From: Microtetraspora sp. NBRC 16547
GTDB lineage: Bacteria > Actinomycetota > Actinomycetes > Streptosporangiales > Streptosporangiaceae
Length of the DNA stretch: 64,000 nucleotides
Assembly: GCF_030268965.1 (NCBI RefSeq)
Contig: NZ_BSSE01000020.1
Location: 62,001 to 126,000, forward strand
Direction of reading: 5' to 3'
The notes beneath the pieces are model-generated. The model made no database searches. It was given only the letters and a program-made list of their open reading frames with translations, and was not told where the DNA came from. The position numbers and the translations under genes are program-made. Shown here one piece after another: positions 27,140 to 35,400 of this stretch (position 1 is its first letter; the number at the start of each line of letters is the position of its first letter).

Positions 27140-27144
27140 TGCAA
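27128..27144 (+). promoter_or_regulatory. Nur box (perfect match) upstream of nikA
   Basis: TTGCAA-AATAT-TTGCAA matches the Nur consensus TTGCAA-N5-TTGCAA at every fixed position. It overlaps the -10 region of the predicted promoter and ends 31 bp before the nikA start codon. Binding of Ni-Nur here would shut off nickel uptake when nickel is sufficient. Confidence 0.8.
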
Positions 27145-27175
27145 TAGTCGCAGGTCGCGTTCTACCTTCGCTCCC

Positions 27176-28735
27176 ATGAGAAGTGCCCTGACCCGGCTCG
27201 CGCTCGCCGCGATCGTCGGGCTGTCCGCCGCCTGCTCGGCCGCGCCCGCCCAGAACCGGCCCGTAAGAACGGACACGTTCGTCGCCGGCCTCGGCTCCGA
27301 ACCCGACTCGCTGAGCCCGGTCATGGGGTACGCCGCGGACGGCGGATCACTGCTGTACGACGGCCTGGTCAGCAGGAACGCCGACCTCACCCTGCGGCCC
27401 GCGCTGGCCACGAGCATCCCCGAGGTCAAGGGCACGACAGTCACCTTCACCCTGCGCACCGGCGTGACCTTCCACGACGGCACCCCGCTGACCAGCGCGG
27501 ATGTCGCCTACACGTACCGGTCGGTGCTGGATGACAAGAACGACTCCGGCATCCGCGGGGACTACGCGGCGATCGACTCCGTCGAGGCCCCCGACGCGAC
27601 GACGGTGGTGTTCCACCTCAAGCACCCGTACGCGCCGATCCTGCAGCGGGCCACGCTGGGCATCGTGCCGGACGGCAGCCTGGAAGGTTCCGGGTTCGAG
27701 GCCAAGCCGGTCGGCACCGGCCCCTACCGGTTCGTGTCCCGAACTCCGGGCGACAAGATCGTGCTGGAGGCGAACCCGGCCTACTGGGGCGGCGTCCCTG
27801 CGATCAAGAAGCTCGTGCTGGCCTTCTCCTCCGACGACAACGTCCGCGCCACCCGCATGGCGGCGGGCGAGTTCGACGCCGCCGAGCTGCCGCCCAAGGC
27901 CGCCGCGCGGTTCGAGAACACCGACGGCCTGACCGTGCACCGCGTGCCGAGCGCCGACTACCGCGGCGTGATGTACCCCATGAACGCGCCGGTCACCGGC
28001 GACCTCGCCGTGCGCAAGGCGCTCAGCCTCGCCCTCGACCGGGCGGCCATGGTGAAGACCATTCTCGCCGGAGCGGGCCGTCCCGCGTTCGGACCGATCC
28101 CTCCGGACACCACCTGGCACAACCCCGCGGTCGAGGGCTCCCCCACCCCCGACCAGGCCCAGGCCGTACGGGTGCTGGAGGAGGCCGGATGGGCCGAGGG
28201 AACCGACGGCGTCCGCGCCCGGAAGGGCACGCCCGCGAGGTTCACGCTGATGTACCCCGCCGGGGACTCGCTGCGCAAGGAACTCGCCCTGGCGGTGGCC
28301 TCGGACGCCAAGAAGATCGGCATCGACGTCCAGCCGACCGGCCTGGACTGGGACGCCATCGAGCCCCGCATGAGCAAGGACGCCCTGCTCATGGGGATGG
28401 GCACCCCGTTCGACCCCGACTACACCAACTTCGAGACGTTCCACTCGCGCTTCGCCGGCCAAGGCTTCTTCAACCCCGGCCACTACAAGTCGCCCGAGGT
28501 CGACGCGCTCCTGGAGAAGGGACGAGAGGAGAGCGACCCCGCCACGCGCAAGCAGGCCTACGACGCCGCGCAGCAGCGGATCCGCGACGACGAGGCGTGG
28601 ACGTACCTGGCCTTCCTCCAGCACGTCTACGTCGTACGCGGCGAGTGGACGGGCGTCGCCCCCAGCGTGGAGGCGCACGAGCACGCCGCCGGCGGGCTGT
28701 TCCGCAACCTCGCCGAGTGGAAGCCGGCGGCGTGA
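27176..28735 (+). CDS. nikA: Nickel/peptide-type ABC importer substrate-binding lipoprotein
   Basis: 519 residues from the ATG at 27176. A lipoprotein signal ends VGLSAAC (Cys20). The rest is an SBP_bac_5 protein: TFVAGLGSEPDSLSPVMGY, VTFTLRTGVTFHDGTPLTSADVAYTY, KPVGTGPYRFVSRTPGDKIVLEANPAYWGG. This family carries peptides, nickel or other ligands. Nickel is chosen because of the perfect Nur box upstream and the divergent Nur-type superoxide dismutase; the ligand site itself is not diagnostic. The stop overlaps the permease start. Confidence 0.8.
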   Translation: MRSALTRLALAAIVGLSAACSAAPAQNRPVRTDTFVAGLGSEPDSLSPVMGYAADGGSLLYDGLVSRNADLTLRPALATSIPEVKGTTVTFTLRTGVTFHDGTPLTSADVAYTYRSVLDDKNDSGIRGDYAAIDSVEAPDATTVVFHLKHPYAPILQRATLGIVPDGSLEGSGFEAKPVGTGPYRFVSRTPGDKIVLEANPAYWGGVPAIKKLVLAFSSDDNVRATRMAAGEFDAAELPPKAAARFENTDGLTVHRVPSADYRGVMYPMNAPVTGDLAVRKALSLALDRAAMVKTILAGAGRPAFGPIPPDTTWHNPAVEGSPTPDQAQAVRVLEEAGWAEGTDGVRARKGTPARFTLMYPAGDSLRKELALAVASDAKKIGIDVQPTGLDWDAIEPRMSKDALLMGMGTPFDPDYTNFETFHSRFAGQGFFNPGHYKSPEVDALLEKGREESDPATRKQAYDAAQQRIRDDEAWTYLAFLQHVYVVRGEWTGVAPSVEAHEHAAGGLFRNLAEWKPAA

Positions 28736-29715
28736 TCCGCGCCCTGGCCCGGATGGCCGCTTGGCGGCTGCTCTTCGCCGTCCCGCTGCTGTTCGCGGTC
28801 ACGATGGGGATGTTCGCGCTGGCCAAGGCGTCGCCGTTCGACCCGGTGCGCCAGTACCTCGGCGACCGGGCGCTGACGACGAGCCCCGAGATCGCCGAGC
28901 GGATCCGGGCCAACTGGGGGCTGGATCGCCCGCTGATCGAGCAGTACCTCACCTGGCTGGGCAACCTGGTCCGCGGTGACCTCGGCGACTCCCGGAGCCT
29001 GCACCGGCCGGTCGCCGAGGTGATCGGCGACCGGCTCGGCTGGACCCTCCTCGCCGTCGGCTGCGCCCTGGTGCTGATGCTGGCCGGCAGCCTGGTCGCG
29101 GGCGTCGCGGCGGCCTGGCGGCGCGGCTCCTGGCTGGACCGGGTCATCACCGGCACGGCCTACGCCAACGAGGCCGCGCCGGTCTTCTGGACCGGGCTCC
29201 TGGTGATCTGGCTGTTCGCGGTGAAGCTGCGCTGGCTGCCCTCGGGCGGCCTGACCGACGCCGCCTCCACCACCGTGGAGCCGGGTGACGTGCTGCGCCA
29301 CATGGTGCTGCCGGTGGCCGTGCTGGCGTTCTCCCAGTCCTCCTGGCTCGTGCTGTTCGTCCGCGAGTCGCTGATCGGCACCCTGCGGGAGGACTTCGTC
29401 ATCGGGGCCAGGGCCCGCGGGCTGCGCGAGCGCACCGTGATCCTGCGGCACGCGCTGCGCTCCGCACTACTGCCGTTCATCACGTTGGTCGGCGCGCGCG
29501 TTCCCGAGCTGGTCACCGGCGCGATCCTGGTCGAGTCCGTCTTCTCGTGGCCGGGGGTCGCCTCCGCGTCCGTGCAGGCGGCGCTGTCCGCGGACTTCCC
29601 GCTGCTCGCGGCGCTCACGCTGCTCGCCACCCTCGCGGTGGTCGCGGGCAGCCTCCTCGCCGACACCGCGTACGTCTTCGCCGACCCGCGCGTGCGGGTG
29701 CTGGGGGTGAGCTGA
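28732..29715 (+). CDS. nikB: Nickel/peptide-type ABC importer permease NikB
   Basis: 327 residues from the GTG at 28732 (GTGA overlap with nikA). Six membrane segments and the DppB/NikB signature are visible: RIRANWGLDRPLIEQYLTWLGNLVRGDLGDS near residue 60 and RARGLRERTVILRHALRSALLPFITLVGARVPELVTGAILVES in the second half, the EAA region. It pairs with NikC. Confidence 0.83.
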   Translation: MIRALARMAAWRLLFAVPLLFAVTMGMFALAKASPFDPVRQYLGDRALTTSPEIAERIRANWGLDRPLIEQYLTWLGNLVRGDLGDSRSLHRPVAEVIGDRLGWTLLAVGCALVLMLAGSLVAGVAAAWRRGSWLDRVITGTAYANEAAPVFWTGLLVIWLFAVKLRWLPSGGLTDAASTTVEPGDVLRHMVLPVAVLAFSQSSWLVLFVRESLIGTLREDFVIGARARGLRERTVILRHALRSALLPFITLVGARVPELVTGAILVESVFSWPGVASASVQAALSADFPLLAALTLLATLAVVAGSLLADTAYVFADPRVRVLGVS

Positions 29716-30602
29716 TGGCGACCGGAACGCGGGCGCGGCCACAGGGGCAAGCACGGTGGCGCGCACGGGACCGGCGGCGGGGTCCGGCCCGCTCACGCCG
29801 CCTCGCGACGGCGACGCTGGTCGTGCTCGGACTGGCCGTGCTGCTGGTCCCGCTGGTCGCCCGGCTCGACCAGAGCCAGGTGGACCTGCACTCCGCCTCG
29901 CTCCCCCCGGGGCTCGCGCATCCCTTCGGCACCGACGAGATGGGCCGGGATGTGCTGCTGCGCGTGGTGTACGGCCTGCGCGTGTCGCTGCTGGTCGGGC
30001 TGGTGGCAGCCGCGGTGTCGGCCACGATCGGCACGCTGGTGGGGCTGGCCGCCGGGACGCTCGGCGGCATGGCCGACCGCGTCCTGATGCGGGTCGTGGA
30101 TGGCTTCAACTCGGTGCCCCACCTGCTGTTCGGCATCTTCATCGTCGCGCTGTTCTCGCCCGGGGCGACCGCGGTCGTCGTCTCCGTCGGGCTGACGCAC
30201 TGGATGACCGCCGCCAGGATCGTCCGCTCGGAGGTGCTCACGCTGCGCTCCCGCCCGTTCGTGGACGCCGCGATCTCCGCGGGCTCCGGGAGGACCCGAA
30301 TCGTGCTGCGGCACTTCCTGCCGCACCTCGGGCCGCACATCGCGCTGACGGCGGTGCTGATGGTCCCGCACGCGGTCTGGCACGAGACCGCGCTGAGCTT
30401 CCTCGGGCTGGGCCTGCCGCCCCACCTCGCCTCGCTCGGCAACATGATCAACGATGGGGCCCGGTCGCTGCTGGCGGGCGACTGGTGGCCGTCGCTCTTC
30501 CCCGGCCTGTTCCTCTTCCTGCCCACCCTGGCGATCTCCTCGCTCGCCCAGCACTGGCGTGACAGGAGCGACCCCCGACGGCGATCGGAGCTTCAGCTAT
30601 GA
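29715..30602 (+). CDS. nikC: Nickel/peptide-type ABC importer permease NikC
   Basis: 295 residues; the ATG shares one base with the nikB stop. A basic head (about 30 residues, very Arg-rich) precedes the membrane part. Typical DppC/NikC marks are HPFGTDEMGRDVLLRVVYGLRVSLLVG and ISAGSGRTRIVLRHFLPHLGPHI, then HETALSFLGLGLPPHLASLGNMI. The Arg-rich head is longer than usual; a later start cannot be excluded but no internal ATG with a ribosome site is evident. Confidence 0.83.
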   Translation: MATGTRARPQGQARWRARDRRRGPARSRRLATATLVVLGLAVLLVPLVARLDQSQVDLHSASLPPGLAHPFGTDEMGRDVLLRVVYGLRVSLLVGLVAAAVSATIGTLVGLAAGTLGGMADRVLMRVVDGFNSVPHLLFGIFIVALFSPGATAVVVSVGLTHWMTAARIVRSEVLTLRSRPFVDAAISAGSGRTRIVLRHFLPHLGPHIALTAVLMVPHAVWHETALSFLGLGLPPHLASLGNMINDGARSLLAGDWWPSLFPGLFLFLPTLAISSLAQHWRDRSDPRRRSELQL

Positions 30603-31570
30603 CCGCCTCTTCCCGGCTGCGTGTCGAGGGCCTCACGGTCCGCTTCCACCTCCCGGACGCGACCGTGCACGCCGTCACCGACGCCCGGTTCGAGGTACGG
30701 CAGGGCGAGTGCCTGGCCCTGGTCGGCGAGTCCGGCTGCGGCAAGTCGGTGATGGCCCACTCCCTGCTCGGCCTGCTGCCCGGCAACGCCGAGGTCACCG
30801 GCTCCGCGTGGCTGGAAACCAGGAGCGGGCCTGCCGTGGACCTGATCGCGGCTCCGGAGGAGGTCCTGGCGCGCACGGTGCGCGGCCGCCGGATCGGGCT
30901 GGTCCCACAGAGCCCCGCGACGCACCTCACCCCGGTCCGCACGGCGCGCTCCCAGCTGGAGGAGGCCCTGCGGGAGCTCGGCAACCCGGAGAGCGCGGAT
31001 GACCTGGCCGTGCGGGCCGGGCTGCGCCCCGCCGACCTGGACCGCTACCCGCACGAGCTGTCCGGCGGCATGGCCCAGCGGGTGGCCAACGCGCTGGCCC
31101 TGGCCGGCGATCCCTGGCTGATCCTCGCGGACGAGCCCACCAGCGGCCTGGACCGGCCGCTCGTGGACGCCACCATGGCCGAGTTGCGCCGCCTCGCCGA
31201 CGAGGGGCGGGCCGTCCTGCTCATCACGCACGACCTGCGCGCCGCGGAGCGGGTCGCCGACCGGATCGCCGTCATGTACGCGAGCCGCGTCGTGTCGGTC
31301 GCCCCCGCCGCCGAGTTCTTCGCCGGGCCACGTCATCCGTACGCGGCAGGGCTGCTGGACGCGCTGCCGTCCCGCGCGTTCCAGCCCATCCCTGGCAGGC
31401 CGCCCGAGCTGACCCGGCTGCCCGGCGGATGCGCCTTCCGGCCGCGCTGCGACCGGGCCACCGCGGCCTGCGAGCGGACTCCGGAACCCGTCTCCGCCGC
31501 CGGGCAGGACGTGGCCTGCCATCACCCTCTGGACCATCCCATGGAGCTGGACCGCCATGCTGCGCGCTGA
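30599..31570 (+). CDS. nikD: Nickel/peptide-type ABC importer ATPase NikD
   Basis: 323 residues, ATGA overlap with nikC. Walker A GESGCGKSV (43-51), Q-loop GLVPQSPATHLTP, signature LSGGMAQR, Walker B LILADEPTSGLD. The C terminus carries the oligopeptide/nickel ATPase tail with Cys residues (GGCAFRPRCDRATAACERTPEP), the OppD/DppD-type C-terminal domain. It ends 14 bp inside nikE. Confidence 0.85.
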   Translation: MTASSRLRVEGLTVRFHLPDATVHAVTDARFEVRQGECLALVGESGCGKSVMAHSLLGLLPGNAEVTGSAWLETRSGPAVDLIAAPEEVLARTVRGRRIGLVPQSPATHLTPVRTARSQLEEALRELGNPESADDLAVRAGLRPADLDRYPHELSGGMAQRVANALALAGDPWLILADEPTSGLDRPLVDATMAELRRLADEGRAVLLITHDLRAAERVADRIAVMYASRVVSVAPAAEFFAGPRHPYAAGLLDALPSRAFQPIPGRPPELTRLPGGCAFRPRCDRATAACERTPEPVSAAGQDVACHHPLDHPMELDRHAAR

Positions 31571-32222
31571 CGGCGTTACCGTCGCCTACGACCGCCACCG
31601 GGTGCTCGACCGGGTGGCGATCGCCGTACCTCCTGGGGTGGTCACCGGGCTCGCCGGGCCGAGCGGATGCGGTAAGTCCAGCCTGGCCCGGGTCCTCGCC
31701 CTCCTGCTGCGGCCCTCGGCCGGGCGAGTCAGCGTGGACGGGACGGAGGTCCGCCGCTGGCGGCACCGCGCCGCGCCCGCGCTGCGCACCACGGTCGCGC
31801 TGATCTTCCAGCAGCCGCGGCTCGCCGTCGATCCCCGCTTCACCCTGCTCGACATCGTCGCCGAGCCACTGCGCGTGGCGCGGCTGCCCCTCGACCGGGC
31901 GGAGCGGCTCGCCGAGGAGATGGGACTCACCCCGGACCTGCTCGTACGGCGGCCGCACGAGGTGTCCGACGGCCAGCTCCAGCGCGCCTGCGTCGCCCGC
32001 GCGCTCACCCTCCGGCCGCGCTACGTGATCTGCGACGAGATGACCACCATGCTCGACGCCTCCACCCAGGCCCTTCTCGTCGGGCGGCTGGAGGAGTACC
32101 GCCGGGAGTCGGGCGCGGGCGTGCTCGCGATCAGCCACGACACCGAGCTGCTCGACCGGTGGTGCGGGCCGGACTCCACCGTCCACCGCCTGGGCCCCTC
32201 AGAGGATCTCCCCGGCGAGTGA
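31557..32222 (+). CDS. nikE: Nickel/peptide-type ABC importer ATPase NikE
   Basis: 221 residues, starting inside nikD. Walker [10 protein letters not shown] (34-42), Q-loop LIFQQPRLAVDPRF, a variant signature VSDGQLQR and Walker B YVICDEMTTMLDA. In the Walker B the residues after DE are M-T, where most relatives have P, a small departure. It is shorter than NikD and lacks the Cys-bearing tail. No clear terminator follows in the 150 bp before cydA. Confidence 0.82.
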   Translation: MLRADGVTVAYDRHRVLDRVAIAVPPGVVTGLAGPSGCGKSSLARVLALLLRPSAGRVSVDGTEVRRWRHRAAPALRTTVALIFQQPRLAVDPRFTLLDIVAEPLRVARLPLDRAERLAEEMGLTPDLLVRRPHEVSDGQLQRACVARALTLRPRYVICDEMTTMLDASTQALLVGRLEEYRRESGAGVLAISHDTELLDRWCGPDSTVHRLGPSEDLPGE

Positions 32223-32289
32223 CGGGGAGAGCCCGTCGAGCCGCCGCAGGTAGATCGCGGGCCAAGGGCGGTACTTGGACCCGTACGTA

Positions 32290-32316
32290 GGACCTTCGGA
32301 TGCATGACAAAGGTCC
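32290..32316. promoter_or_regulatory. Inverted repeat upstream of cydAB
   Basis: GGACCTT (32290-32296) and AAGGTCC (32310-32316) form a perfect 7-bp inverted repeat around 13 bases, 58 bp before cydA. The half-sites resemble the GGGAC-type elements bound by DosR/DevR regulators in actinobacteria, but the spacing is not classical. A hypoxia-linked operator is a guess. Confidence 0.35.
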
Positions 32317-32373
32317 CTGCCCGGCAAAGGCTTCGTACGGGAACGTTTAGGGGGAAATTAGGAGGAAGCCCCC

Positions 32374-33765
32374 ATGGACGTGCTGGACCTGTCGCGATGG
32401 CAGTTCGGGATCACAACCGTCTACCATTTCATCTTCGTTCCCCTGACGATCGGCATGGCCCTACTGGTCGCGTCCATGCAGACCGCCTGGCACCGCACCG
32501 GGAACGAGACCTATCTGCGGATGACCAAGTTCTTCGGGAAGCTCTTCCTGATCAACTTCGCGATGGGGGTAGTCACCGGAATCGTGCAGGAGTTCCAGTT
32601 CGGAATGAACTGGAGTGACTACTCCCGCTTCGTGGGTGACATCTTCGGGGCGCCGCTGGCCATGGAAGGCCTGCTCGCGTTCTTCCTCGAATCGACCTTC
32701 CTCGGCTTGTGGATCTTCGGCTGGAACCGCCTGTCGCCCCGGCTGCACCTCGCCACGATCTGGCTGGCGGCCATCGGAACGACGCTCTCGGCGTACTTCA
32801 TCCTGGCCGCCAACTCGTGGATGCAGCACCCCGTCGGCTACCGCATCAACCCGGAGACCAACCGGGCCGAGCTGACCGACATCTGGGCCGTGCTCACCAA
32901 CTCGACGACGCTGGTGACCTTCCCGCACGTCCTGTTCGGCGCGTTCATCACCGCCGCCGGGTTCCTGATCGGGGTCAGCGCCTGGCATCTCGCCCGCGGC
33001 CGCGAGGTCCCGCTGTTCCGCAAGGCGATGCGGATCGGGCTCGCCGTCTCGCTGGCGTCCGGAATCGCGGTCGCCGCGACCGGCGACATCCAGGCCCGCC
33101 TGATGACCGAGCAGCAGCCGATGAAGATGGCCGCCGCCGAGGCCCTGTACGAGACGTCCGCGCCCGCGTCGTTCTCCCTGTTCACCCTCGGAACCCCGGA
33201 CGGCAGCGAGGAGCTGTGGAGCCTGCGGGTGCCGAACGTGCTGTCCTTCATGGCCACCGGCGACTTCAACGGCTCGGTCGAGGGCATCAACGACCTGCAG
33301 AAGGAGTACGTCGCCAAGTACGGTCCGGGCGACTACCGGCCGTCCATCCCCGTGACGTACTGGACCTTCCGGTTGATGATCGGGTTCGGGGCCCTGGCGA
33401 GCCTGCTCGCGCTGGTCGGCCTCTGGCTGACCAGGAAGGGACGCACCCCGAACAGCCGGTGGTTCTACCGCGCCGCGCTCGCCGCGATGGCGCTGCCGTT
33501 CCTCGCGAACGCCGCCGGATGGATCTTCACCGAGATGGGCCGCCAGCCGTGGTCGGTGTACGGGGTGCTGCGGACCGCGGCGAGCGTCTCCCCCGGCGTG
33601 GACGTGACCACCGTGGCGATCTCCCTGGGCGCCTTCACCATCGTCTACGCCGTACTGGCCGCGATCACCGCGGTCATCATGGCCCGGCACGCCAAGGCGG
33701 GGCCACCCGACCTGACGGCGCAGAAGGAAGCCGCCGACCCCACCATCCCCGCCCTGACCTACTGA
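32374..33765 (+). CDS. cydA: Cytochrome bd oxidase subunit I
   Basis: 463 residues from the ATG at 32374, with TAGGAGGA upstream. Conserved marks: WQFGITTVYHFIFVPLTIG with heme-ligand His18, AMEGLLAFFLESTFLGLWIFGW with two Glu at about 98 and 106, FPHVLFGAFITAAGF with His185, and GRQPW near residue 390. It forms with CydB the high-affinity quinol oxidase of the membrane, used at low oxygen or under respiratory stress. The Q-loop is of the short type. Confidence 0.95.
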   Translation: MDVLDLSRWQFGITTVYHFIFVPLTIGMALLVASMQTAWHRTGNETYLRMTKFFGKLFLINFAMGVVTGIVQEFQFGMNWSDYSRFVGDIFGAPLAMEGLLAFFLESTFLGLWIFGWNRLSPRLHLATIWLAAIGTTLSAYFILAANSWMQHPVGYRINPETNRAELTDIWAVLTNSTTLVTFPHVLFGAFITAAGFLIGVSAWHLARGREVPLFRKAMRIGLAVSLASGIAVAATGDIQARLMTEQQPMKMAAAEALYETSAPASFSLFTLGTPDGSEELWSLRVPNVLSFMATGDFNGSVEGINDLQKEYVAKYGPGDYRPSIPVTYWTFRLMIGFGALASLLALVGLWLTRKGRTPNSRWFYRAALAAMALPFLANAAGWIFTEMGRQPWSVYGVLRTAASVSPGVDVTTVAISLGAFTIVYAVLAAITAVIMARHAKAGPPDLTAQKEAADPTIPALTY

Positions 33766-33775
33766 GGAACACGTC

Positions 33776-34771
33776 ATGGAACTCACCACCGTCTGGTTCG
33801 TCCTCATCGGGGTGCTGTGGACCGGCTACTTCGTGCTGGAGGGCTTCGACTTCGGCGTGGGCGTCCTGCTGCCGATCCTCGGCCGGGACAACGTCGACCG
33901 CCGCATCATGATCAACGCGATCGGCCCGGTGTGGGACGGCAACGAGGTCTGGCTGCTGGTAGCGGGTGGCGCCACCTTCGCCGCCTTCCCTGAGTGGTAC
34001 GCCACCCTGTTCAGCGGGTTCTACCTGCCGCTGCTGCTCATCCTGCTGGCGCTCATCATTCGCGGCGTCGCGTTCGAGTTCCGCGGCAAGCACGACTCCG
34101 ACCGGTGGCGGCGCGGCTGGGACCAGGCCATCTTCTGGGGGTCCCTCCTCCCCGCCTTCCTGTGGGGCGTCGCCTTCGGCAACATCGTCGCCGGGGTGCC
34201 GATCAACGCCCAGCACATCTACACCGGGAACCTGTTCACCCTGCTCAACCCGTACGCGCTGCTGGGCGGCCTGGTCACGCTCGGCCTGTTCCTGCTGCAC
34301 GGCGCGGTCTTCCTGTCCCTGAAGACCGGCGGCGACCTGCGGGCCCGCGCCCGCACCCTGGCCCTGCGGATCTCCCCCGCCGTCGTCGCGGTCGCCGCGG
34401 CGTTCCTGGTGATCACCCAGATCATGCACGGCAAGCCCCTCACCTGGGCCACCACCGCACTGGCCGCCGGAGCGCTGATCGGCGGGGTCGTCGCCGCGGT
34501 CCGCGGCAGGGAGGGGTGGGCCTTCGCCGGCACGGCGATCACGATCGTGCTCGCCACGGCCACGCTCTTCCTCGACCTGTGGCCGAACGTCATGCCGTCC
34601 AGCACCTCGGCGCTGTACAGCCTCACCGTGACGAACGCCGCGTCCTCGCCGTACACGCTGAAGGTGATGACCTGGGTGGCGGCCATCTTCACCCCGGTGG
34701 TGCTGGGCTACCAGGCCTGGACGTACTGGGTCTTCCGCAAGCGTCTGACCCGTACTCCAGCTGCCCAGTGA
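33776..34771 (+). CDS. cydB: Cytochrome bd oxidase subunit II
   Basis: 331 residues starting MELTTVWFVLIGVLWTGYFVLEGFDFG, the family start with the VLEGFDFG motif. NAIGPVWDGNEVWLL and RGVAFEFRGK follow. About eight to nine membrane segments. It begins 10 bp after cydA and no cydDC exporter genes follow, unlike in many actinobacteria; these must lie elsewhere or be absent. Confidence 0.94.
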   Translation: MELTTVWFVLIGVLWTGYFVLEGFDFGVGVLLPILGRDNVDRRIMINAIGPVWDGNEVWLLVAGGATFAAFPEWYATLFSGFYLPLLLILLALIIRGVAFEFRGKHDSDRWRRGWDQAIFWGSLLPAFLWGVAFGNIVAGVPINAQHIYTGNLFTLLNPYALLGGLVTLGLFLLHGAVFLSLKTGGDLRARARTLALRISPAVVAVAAAFLVITQIMHGKPLTWATTALAAGALIGGVVAAVRGREGWAFAGTAITIVLATATLFLDLWPNVMPSSTSALYSLTVTNAASSPYTLKVMTWVAAIFTPVVLGYQAWTYWVFRKRLTRTPAAQ

Positions 34772-34792
34772 CCGGGGACGGCCTGCGGAACG

Positions 34793-34833
34793 GAGGGCCG
34801 GGGGATCACCTTCAGGGGTGTCTCCCGGCCCTC
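34793..34833. terminator. Hairpin between convergent cydB and ppa
   Basis: GAGGGCCGGGGGATCACC and GGTGTCTCCCGGCCCTC pair almost fully around a short loop. It spans the ppa stop region, 22 bp after cydB, and could end both transcripts. Confidence 0.7.
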
Positions 34834-35309
34834 GGCCGTGCCCGGTTCCTGGCGTCCTCCACCACGGCCTCGGCCCGCTCGCGGCTCTCCCAGCCCCAGG
34901 TGTCCGCGCTCTTCCCCGGCTCCAGGTCCTTGTAGACGTCGAAGAAATGGGCGATCTCGTTCAGCACGTGCGTCGGGACGTCTTCACGGTTCTGGATGCC
35001 CTCGTAGCGGCAGTCGTCGGCGGGCACGCACAGTACCTTCGCGTCGGGGCCCATCTCGTCGTGCATCCAGAAGACCGCGACCGGGCGGACCCGGATCACG
35101 CAGCCGGGGAAGGTGGGCAGGTCGCCGAGGACCAGCGCGTCCAGCGGCTCGCCGTCCTCCGCCAGAGTGCCGGGCAGGAAGCCGTAGTCGTAGGGGTAGG
35201 ACGTCGCGGTGAACAGCATCCGGTCCAAGCGGATCCGCTGCCGGGTGACGTCCATCTCGTACTTGTTGTGCGACCCCCGCGGCGTCTCCACCATGATGTC
35301 GAAGCGCAC
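34812..35309 (-). CDS. ppa: Inorganic pyrophosphatase (family I)
   Basis: 165 residues from the GTG at 35309, giving VRFDIMVETPRGSHNKYEMD at the start and the usual family length; GGGGG lies 6 bases upstream. Active-site segments are YDYGFLPGTLAEDGEPLDALVLGD, GPDAKVLCVPADD and HFFDVYKDLEPGKSADTWGW. In the metal-binding DxDxxD motif the second Asp is Glu here (D-G-E-P-L-D), a conservative change. It hydrolyses PPi made by biosynthesis in the cytoplasm. Frames extending further upstream are spurious. Confidence 0.93.
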   Translation of the reverse strand: MRFDIMVETPRGSHNKYEMDVTRQRIRLDRMLFTATSYPYDYGFLPGTLAEDGEPLDALVLGDLPTFPGCVIRVRPVAVFWMHDEMGPDAKVLCVPADDCRYEGIQNREDVPTHVLNEIAHFFDVYKDLEPGKSADTWGWESRERAEAVVEDARNRARPRAGRHP

Positions 35310-35400
35310 CTCATGCCCCCTTCCCGGGGACGGCCGCGCCAGTCCTCCCATTCGCGGGAGCAGCGTGCTGGCTTGCGGCGCTGATCGCCTCGGCCGGCGA

